From contig CAMDGT010000060.1 in NCBI GenBank assembly GCA_945898025.1, positions 1-7,064 on the forward strand: 7,064 bases of DNA. The letters run 5' to 3'. Each line of letters opens with the position of its first letter. Position 1 is the first letter of the stretch. Shown piece after piece: positions 1-6,500 of this stretch. Both the position numbers and the translations under genes were made by a program. The DNA comes from Rickettsia typhi. GTDB taxonomy: Bacteria; Pseudomonadota; Alphaproteobacteria; Rickettsiales; UBA1997. The notes under the pieces are model-generated. The model saw only the letters and a list, made by a program, of their open reading frames with translations. It was not told where the DNA came from and did not search any database.

Positions 1-830
1 TTAAAAGAATCAAGACCAAGCTTAATATATTCATCAAGCTTTGGCAATAAGCATAAATCTTTAGCATTAAGAATATAAGAGCCACTTACATCTTCTTCAA
101 ATGGCATCAATGCACCCGGCCTAATCTCTTCTTCTAAAAAGAAATCGAAAAGATCTTTATTTTGATCGTTAATTTCAATTTCATGCTCAGTGTTATCTTT
201 TAATTTTATTTTTAATTTATAACCCCAACGACAACTATGGGCGCAACTGCCCTGATTAGCACCTCTTTCAGCCATAAAATTTGAAAGCAAGCACCTACCA
301 GAGTAAGTCATGCACATTGAGCCGTGAACAAATGTTTCAAGCTTTATATTCGGGCATTTTTCTCTAATTTCTCTAAGTTCATCAAAAGAAACTTCTCTTG
401 CCAAAACCACGAGACTTGCTCCTTGTTGCTCCCAAAAATCTACAGTTAGCCAAGAACAAACATTTGCCTGCGTTGAAACATGAAGCTCCAATTCAGGAGC
501 ATACTTTTTTACAAAACTAAAAACTCCAGGGTCAGAAACTATTAACCCATCAGGTTTAACCACACGAACAGTTTCTAAAAATTGTGGCAATTTTTCAATA
601 TCTTTATTATGAGAAAATAAATTTAATGTTAAATAAACTTTTTTACCATAAAGATGAGCAAATTCGATACCCTCAACTACATCTTCAAGGGTAAAAGATG
701 ATTTCACTCTCAATGACATATCTGGAGTACCGCAGTAAACGGCATCAGCTCCATAAAGAATGGCGGTTTTTAAACGAGCAAGATTGCCTGCTGGCATTAG
801 TAATTCTGGCTTTTTTAGGGGCAATTTCAT
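1..830 (-). CDS. trhP: Peptidase U32 family protein, TrhP/YegQ-type tRNA U34 hydroxylase (3'-truncated by window edge)
   Basis: The frame opens at an ATG at 828-830 and stays open to position 1, giving 276 residues without a stop, so the C-terminal part lies outside the window. The N-terminus (KPELLMPAGNLARLKTAILY) has the start typical of U32 proteins, followed by GADAVYCG and SLRV. Residues 165-183 (ETFVHGSMCMTYSGRCLLS) match the U32 signature. Four cysteines, C173, C180, C196 and C200, are placed like the iron-sulfur ligands of the family. Further matches to E. coli YegQ/TrhP, recalled from memory, are NQGSCAHSCRW, RPG and SYILNAKDL. In E. coli TrhP makes 5-hydroxyuridine at wobble U34 of tRNAs using prephenate; the old 'peptidase/collagenase' label is probably misleading. 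Only 28 bases separate the start from the queC stop and no clear ribosome-binding site is seen. Other U32 members (RlhA, UbiU/UbiV) are less likely because of the close match outside the signature; the missing C-terminus limits certainty. Confidence 0.85.
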   Translation of the reverse strand, partial: MKLPLKKPELLMPAGNLARLKTAILYGADAVYCGTPDMSLRVKSSFTLEDVVEGIEFAHLYGKKVYLTLNLFSHNKDIEKLPQFLETVRVVKPDGLIVSDPGVFSFVKKYAPELELHVSTQANVCSWLTVDFWEQQGASLVVLAREVSFDELREIREKCPNIKLETFVHGSMCMTYSGRCLLSNFMAERGANQGSCAHSCRWGYKLKIKLKDNTEHEIEINDQNKDLFDFFLEEEIRPGALMPFEEDVSGSYILNAKDLCLLPKLDEYIKLGLDSF

Positions 831-858
831 ATTTTTTTTATCATTAATAAGATTATTT

Positions 859-1584
859 TTATACTAAATCAATAATATTTGCTTCATTAAAACCTTGATT
901 TCTTAACAAGCAAGAGTCGCATTTTTGACAAGATTTAATTTTTTCAATTAAACCAAAGTTATTTTTAACAATAATTGGGTCGTAGCAACTATGAGTCAAG
1001 GAATAATCAACTCCTAGCTCTATTCCTTTTTTAATAATATCAGATTTTGACATTTTTATTAATGGAGCTTTAATTTGCAAGCTTTTACTGTTATTATTTG
1101 CTCCCGCGATGTTAATTAAATTTTGAAATGCAGAAATAAATTGAGGTCTACAATCAGGATAACCGCTATAATCAACCGCATTCACTCCTATAAAAATAGC
1201 ATCAGCACCAATAGTTTCAGCATATCCAAAGGCAAAGGCAAGAAATATAGTATTTCTTGCGGGAACATAAGTATTTGGCACCTTATCGCTAGAAGTTTCG
1301 TGTTTTATCTCAGAAATATCTCGATTTTTTAAAACTTTTAAAGATTGATTAAGTAAAGCAGAAGTTGAAAATATTGATAAATCAATTTTTGCTACTTTAT
1401 GTTCAGCAATATTGAATTTCTTGCCATTCTTAGCAATAAATTTACTTGCAACCTCTAACTCTACTTTATGTCTTTGATTATAATCAAAGCTTAAAGCATA
1501 ATTTAAGTAATTTTCTTGATTTGCAATCGCAAGAACTGTTGAAGAATCTAAGCCCCCGCTAAATAATGTTATCGCTTTTTTCAT
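859..1584 (-). CDS. queC: 7-cyano-7-deazaguanine (preQ0) synthase QueC
   Basis: This 241-residue protein is of normal length for QueC, the cytosolic ATP-dependent enzyme that converts 7-carboxy-7-deazaguanine and ammonia to preQ0 in the queuosine pathway. The N-terminal SGGLDSS (residues 9-15) is the PP-loop ATP-binding motif. Typical family segments follow: FDYNQRH (33-39), VPNTYVPARNTIFLAFA (102-118), GVNAVDYSGYPDCRPQF (133-149) and APLIKMSKSDI (173-183). The C-terminus carries the zinc-binding cysteines C200, C219, C222 and C225 (THSCY...CQKCDSC). The spacing between the first and second cysteine is 18 residues, about ten more than in the QueC sequences I recall. The ATG lies six bases after the pgpA stop and has no obvious Shine-Dalgarno sequence, which suggests translational coupling to pgpA. 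It lies next to a second wobble-base modification gene, trhP. Confidence 0.96.
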   Translation of the reverse strand: MKKAITLFSGGLDSSTVLAIANQENYLNYALSFDYNQRHKVELEVASKFIAKNGKKFNIAEHKVAKIDLSIFSTSALLNQSLKVLKNRDISEIKHETSSDKVPNTYVPARNTIFLAFAFGYAETIGADAIFIGVNAVDYSGYPDCRPQFISAFQNLINIAGANNNSKSLQIKAPLIKMSKSDIIKKGIELGVDYSLTHSCYDPIIVKNNFGLIEKIKSCQKCDSCLLRNQGFNEANIIDLV

Positions 1585-1590
1585 CGATCG

Positions 1591-2202
1591 TTAAACTAAT
1601 TTAAAAATCATCATAATTGCAACGGCGATTACACCCGATAATATTCCCGAAACTAAATCATCCAGCATAACTCCTAAACCGCCCTTAACTTCACGGTCAA
1701 TTTTGCCAATTAATGATGGCTTAACTATATCAAAAAAACGAAATAATATTAAGCAAATTAAGGGGTTAACAAATTCAATAAACCCTATTTTATTAGCATC
1801 AAGTAAAGCAGACTCAACAAAAAAACCAATATAGATAAAACTTATGTTTAGAGCCAGCATTTGCCCTACAAATTCATCAATTACTATTGAAGAAGGATCT
1901 TTTTGATTAAGATGCTGTTCATAAAATGGCACGGCAACAACCCCATAAAAGAAAGCAATAACAGCAACTACTAACCAAATTAAATTAATTTGTGAAGCAA
2001 ATTCAGGCAATAAAGATAAGGAGCAATGCCAAATGATTACAGTAATAATGCTAGCAACGGTTCCGGGGGCAAATTTTGCATTACCACAAGTAAATAAAGT
2101 TAAAAATTTTTGATGTTTCGCTAAAGAAAAATTTTTACCAATAAAAAAATTCTCTAGCCATTGCTTACAAATCTCAAATTGCTTGCTGTAAATATTAATC
2201 AT
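1591..2202 (-). CDS. pgpA: Phosphatidylglycerophosphatase A
   Basis: PgpA is an integral inner-membrane phosphatase that removes the phosphate of phosphatidylglycerophosphate to give phosphatidylglycerol. The 203-residue product shows the family motifs in order: the FAPGT motif (44-48), DPSSIVIDEFVGQ (102-114), FRFFDIVKPS (154-163) and GGLGVMLDDLVSG (174-186). The conserved acidic residues D109, E110, D181 and D182 are present and are the expected metal or catalytic residues. Hydrophobic stretches near residues 49-66, 73-92, 113-131, 143-158 and 184-201 fit a small multi-pass membrane protein. The first 35 or so residues are polar and lengthen the protein beyond the roughly 160-170 residues usual in the family; no internal Met offers a shorter start before M115, so the extension is probably real unless a GTG or TTG start is used. 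The ATG comes four bases after the dapE stop, with a weak AGAAA purine stretch just before it, so the gene is probably cotranscribed with dapE. Confidence 0.95.
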   Translation of the reverse strand: MINIYSKQFEICKQWLENFFIGKNFSLAKHQKFLTLFTCGNAKFAPGTVASIITVIIWHCSLSLLPEFASQINLIWLVVAVIAFFYGVVAVPFYEQHLNQKDPSSIVIDEFVGQMLALNISFIYIGFFVESALLDANKIGFIEFVNPLICLILFRFFDIVKPSLIGKIDREVKGGLGVMLDDLVSGILSGVIAVAIMMIFKLV

Positions 2203-2206
2203 ATTT

Positions 2207-3577
2207 CTAAATTTGGTTAAATTTTTCTAAAATTAATAAGTAAATTTTATAAAGATCATTAATTTCACTTAAGCTGGCATATTCATTAACTTGATGAGCA
2301 GTTTTATTTATCAAACCTAACTCAATAACTTCGGCATAATCTTTAATGAATCTGGCATCAGAAGTTCCGCCCGTAGTGCTTAATTTTGGCTTGAAACCAG
2401 TAATTTCATTAGTCGCTTCAATCGCTATTTTAGCAAGCTCTTTTGGTTCGCTTAAAAATGATTCACCGCTTAATCTATAATTTAATTCATATCGAGCCTG
2501 CATTGCTATTGCATTTTTACTGCAAACAAAATCTATCAATTCAATAATTTGTTTTGAGTGATGAAAATCATTAAAGCGAATGTTAAAATTAGCATTCGCT
2601 TGCATTGGAACCACATTATTGCCAAAATTATCAGAATTAATTGTGGTAATTTCTAGATTAGTGGGGTCAAAAAATTTATTCCCATCATCAAAACGATGTT
2701 GTTTTAAAGTTTTTAAAATATCCACCAAGATAGCAGTAGGGTTAATTGTATTTTCTGGATAAGCAACATGACCTTGCTTACCAATAATTTTTAGTGAAAA
2801 ATTAATACTACCTCTTCTGCCAATTTTTATCATTTCCCCTAGATGGTTGGGGTTGGTTGGCTCACCAACAATTGCATGAGTTATTGGCAATTGTTTTTCT
2901 TTTATCCATTGTAAAATTTTTTTAGTGCCGTTAATGCCATCAGCCTCTTCATCATTGGTAATTAAAAAACCAATCGCAAAATTAATATCACCTTGCTTAC
3001 TAGTAATAAAATCAAGAACAGCGGAAATAAAGCAAGCAATCGCACATTTCATATCACTTGCTCCTCTACCAAATAATTTGCCATCATCAATTGTTGCCGA
3101 AAAAGGGTCAAACTGCCATTTATCTAAATCTCCAATTGCCACAACATCTGTATGACCTGCGAAATAAAGGGCTCTTTTAGCATTATTAGGATTATAAATC
3201 GAATATAAATTATTGACAGGGTAGGAGCCATCGCCATCAAAATCAAGAATATGGCAATCAAAATTATGTTCTTTTAATAAATTATTAATAAATTCTATTA
3301 CCTCTTGATGCTTCCCGCTAAAAGAAGGGAAGGCAATTAGTTGTTGCGATAATTTAATTGCCAAGTTATTTTTTGCTACCATTTTTTCTTTAGCTTCTTT
3401 TTCAGAAATTCCACATCTTTCCGCTAACTTTTTTGAATCCCTATTGGTTAAATCTTTATTTTCCCCATAAGCTTGAGCTACTTTTAACATATTTTGATTA
3501 AATTCTTTTTCTTGTTGATCTCCTTTTATGTTCATATTATTTTTTAATTGTTCAATTTTTTTGTTACTAGCATTCAT
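2207..3577 (-). CDS. dapE: Succinyl-diaminopimelate desuccinylase DapE, with N-terminal extension
   Basis: DapE hydrolyses N-succinyl-LL-2,6-diaminopimelate to succinate and LL-diaminopimelate, feeding peptidoglycan and lysine synthesis. Counting from the ATG at 3577 (456 residues), the M20 dizinc-peptidase residues are all present: H142 and D144 in FAGHTDVV, D175 in GRGASDMK, the catalytic and metal-binding pair E210/E211 in TNDEEADG, E239 in VGEPT, and H428 in KTAHQVNEY. Their spacing agrees closely with H. influenzae DapE (H67, D100, E134/E135, E163, H349). The GRRGS and STTGGTSDARF segments are also typical. The catalytic domain starts near residue 72, and a start at the Met at 3382 would give 391 residues, near the usual length of about 375-380. 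I chose 3577 because the extra 65 codons are open and it is the first in-frame ATG after the VirB6 stop (16-base gap). In-frame Met codons at 3535, 3490 and 3382 are alternatives; none has a clear ribosome-binding site. Function is certain, the start is not. Confidence 0.93.
   Translation of the reverse strand: MNASNKKIEQLKNNMNIKGDQQEKEFNQNMLKVAQAYGENKDLTNRDSKKLAERCGISEKEAKEKMVAKNNLAIKLSQQLIAFPSFSGKHQEVIEFINNLLKEHNFDCHILDFDGDGSYPVNNLYSIYNPNNAKRALYFAGHTDVVAIGDLDKWQFDPFSATIDDGKLFGRGASDMKCAIACFISAVLDFITSKQGDINFAIGFLITNDEEADGINGTKKILQWIKEKQLPITHAIVGEPTNPNHLGEMIKIGRRGSINFSLKIIGKQGHVAYPENTINPTAILVDILKTLKQHRFDDGNKFFDPTNLEITTINSDNFGNNVVPMQANANFNIRFNDFHHSKQIIELIDFVCSKNAIAMQARYELNYRLSGESFLSEPKELAKIAIEATNEITGFKPKLSTTGGTSDARFIKDYAEVIELGLINKTAHQVNEYASLSEINDLYKIYLLILEKFNQI
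3383..3577 (-). other. Unexplained N-terminal extension of DapE
   Basis: These 65 codons lie in frame before the point where DapE homologues normally begin. They encode a charged, Lys/Glu/Asn-rich and probably helical segment, including the stretches KKIEQLKNNM and KVAQAYGENKDLTNRDSK. Near the end, LAERCGISEKEAKEKM superficially resembles a helix-turn-helix. No transmembrane segment or signal peptide is visible. An open frame of this length is unlikely by chance in such AT-rich DNA, so the stretch probably is or recently was coding. It could be a real extra domain, a small gene fused to dapE, or an untranslated remnant if translation begins at 3382. Confidence 0.5.
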
Positions 3578-3593
3578 TGCAAATTCTTGCACT

Positions 3594-6500
3594 CTAATAT
3601 TTGTTAGGATCTTTGAGTATCTCGCCAACATCAGCCATCTTTCTTTCTTTATTGCTAAGAAGAGGCTTAGCAATCTCTTCATTATTATTTTTAATAGCTG
3701 GATTGCTATTATTTATTGGAATATTGTTTTTTTGCTCTTGATTTTTATTTGATTGAATCTGCTGTTGATCAGAAATAACATTATTGCTTTTCTCAGGAGT
3801 TTTAATCTCAGGAGTTTTATCCTCAGAAGCAACAGTACCAACCTTAGAAGTTTGAGCCTTAGGAGTTTTATCCTCAGAAGCAACAGTACCAACCTTAGGA
3901 GTTCCAGCTTCAGGAGTTTCAACCTTAGAAGCAACAGTACCAACCTTAGAAGTTTCAGCCTTAGGAGTTTCAACCTTAGGAGTTTCAACCTTAGAAGCAA
4001 CAGTACCAACCTTAGAAGTTTCAGCCTTAGGAGTTTTATCCTCAGAAGCAACAGTACCAACCTTAGGAGTTACAGCTTCAGGAGTTTCAACCTTAGAAGC
4101 AACAGTACCAACCTTAGAAGTTTCAGCTTCAGGAGTTTCAACCTTAGAAGCAACAGTACCAACCTTAGGAGTTACAGCTTCAGAAGTTTCAGCCTTAGGA
4201 GCAACAGTACCAACCTTAGGAGTTCCAGTCTTAGGAGTTTCAGCCTTAGGAGCAACAGGAGCAACAGAAGTTTCAGCCTTAGGAGCAACAGTACCAACCT
4301 TAGGAGTTCCAGCCTTAGGAGTTTCAGCCTGAGAAGCAACAGGAGCAACAGAAGTTTCAGCCTTAGGAGCAACAGAAGCAACAGAAGTTTCAGCCTTAGG
4401 AGCAACAGAAGTTTCAGCCTTAGGAGCAACAGAAGCAACAGTAGTTTCAGCCTTAGGAGCAACAGGAGCAACAGTAGTTTCAGCCTGAGAAGTAACAGAA
4501 GTTTCAGCCTTAGGAGCAACAGAAGCAACAGTAGTTTCAGCCTGAGAAGCAACAGAAGTTTCAGCCTTAGGGACGTTAGAATTTGGGTTTTTTAGATCCG
4601 TTTTTGGCAAATCTTTCATATTTTTTGGCTGATATTGATTATTATTGCTTAAATTTTCTTCACTTCCTGAATCAACACCTCCTGAATCCACTTTTTTTCC
4701 ACTTCCTGAATCCACTTGATTAGTTGGGTGAATTTTTTGCACCACATTTTCTGCGCCACCTTCTAATTTAAGAGGCTGTTGAGAAGATTGATCGCTAGAA
4801 TTATTTTTATCTTTCTTATTGGAATATTTATCAATATTATGCCTATAATAATAATCTCTCATTTTATTATTAATGGCCCCGCCAGTTTTTCTTGCTAACC
4901 CCATTCCTTTTTGTTGAACACTACTAATTGAAGAATAAATTGATTTTAATTGACCAAAAGCCTTACCAGCGGAGCTCCAATTTCCACCATCTACAGAAGA
5001 CCCTCCAACTAAAGATCTTGCTAAATCTGGTATTTTAGCACCCGCAAATGAAAAAATTATAAATAACAATGCACTTTTTAAGATCGTCATAATCGCTAAT
5101 TTATTATTCACTATCCCCACTAATTGGGGTATTCCTATGCTCAAAGCTTCAAAACCCGTGTAATTTTGATCCGTGTGTTGTTGAACTTTTGTAAGGCCAA
5201 AAATACAATAAATGCTTTTACTATTTGCCTTAAGATCAATATCTCCACAATCTACAGAAGATAACCTCCTACAAAGACTTATAATGCTTTGATTTATAAG
5301 TCTTTCACCACCTCCTTCACTAAGTCTTGCACTATCTGCATTAAGATCAATATTTTTACAATCTGCAGATAACTTCATGCTACAAAGATTTATATTGTCT
5401 TGATTTTCACATAAAGTTTTTTTAGGAGATGCTTTACCATCGCCTTGAAACCTCGTTTCTTTGCCAACTATAACAGTATCAAATAAGGCAATAAAAATAC
5501 CTAGATAGGCATATATTATCATTGGCTGAAAAGCATAACCCAACAACTCAGATAACCAACTATCAAAAATATTTTTTGTCTTATCAAAGAGCGCCATAGT
5601 TATTGTAATGGGGGAGACAAAAATCAAAATAATAATCGCTAACATTGAAACCAAGAACATATGAAGTGCCTGAATAACCAAATGAATCAGAAAAATTGCA
5701 AAAGCCAAAACCGCAATCACAAATAATATTCCCAAACCGCCTGTAAAGAAACCAGCTAAAATAGTGAGAATTAAATTAGCGGTTGTTGCACCAGGTGCCA
5801 TTCCTATAGCTCTAGCAATTTTACAATCAAGAGTATCCCATATTTCTAAATATTCATTACGGGGAGCGTATTTACGATGGTCAAAATCTGAACTGTTTAA
5901 ATAATTATATCTAGGAAACTGACAACCATCTAAAAAATTTTTATCGTCAGTTTTATCTATATCTTTGAAGTTACTATTAAACATCAAGCCAGCCAAAAAA
6001 TTTGAGCTATCCATAACCCCTCTCATAAAATGTGTTTGCCAAGCATCCCCTATAACAAAATACATAATTACAGCAATTTTTGCAATATATCCCAAAATAA
6101 GTTTTTTGTTTATTTCTTCTCCCATTGCTATTTTAGCACCAAAAAATACTACCGATAATGTCAATAACAATTTTATTACATTTTTTAGTTTTTTTTGCAT
6201 TTTAACAAAAAAAGAATCTCCAGAGATTGAATATCCCTTTATTTGAATATAACCATTATCACATACTCCATCTTTATTAGGCTCTTCATTAGCATCAAGA
6301 CATTTTGTATAGCCAGCTTTATTAAAAAAAGCATTCTCTAAAGTTTCTTTAAAACACTGAACTATTGCTGATGAAAAACTACTAATACCAATAATGGAAG
6401 AGGTAACATCGTAGGTATTTTGACTATCTCCCTTCATATCGAAACAAGATTGCGATATAAAAGAACCACTTAGATTAGAGGTTTCAAAATAAGGCTTACT

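Noticed and set aside
831..858. Possible terminator between queC and the trhP-like gene (T/A runs)
   Set aside because: There are A/T runs but no convincing GC-containing hairpin; the spacing fits a continuing operon.
1123..1332. Short plus-strand open frames opposite queC, dapE and virB6 (for example 1123-1332, 2580-2762, 2925-3155, 5965-6246, 6516-6707)
   Set aside because: Each lies wholly antisense to a well-supported gene, is short, and shows no recognisable protein features.
3578..3682. Upstream in-frame ATG at 3682 as the dapE start
   Set aside because: It would overlap the end of the VirB6 gene by about 90 bases, and the translated stretch looks like an out-of-frame reading of that gene.
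3713..4552. Leu/Arg-rich frames on the minus strand (3713-4060 and 4172-4552)
   Set aside because: They are out-of-frame readings of the same array inside the VirB6-like gene and look like low-complexity artefacts.
3795..4571. Possible CRISPR array
   Set aside because: The repeats are in frame within a long gene, units abut without unique spacers, and the period is 15-51 bp with coding-type variation.
3753..4595. Plus-strand 280-codon frame rich in Ser-Leu-Arg repeats
   Set aside because: It is the exact antisense of the VirB6 tail array; its repeats come from the 15-bp unit, and it has no independent family signal.
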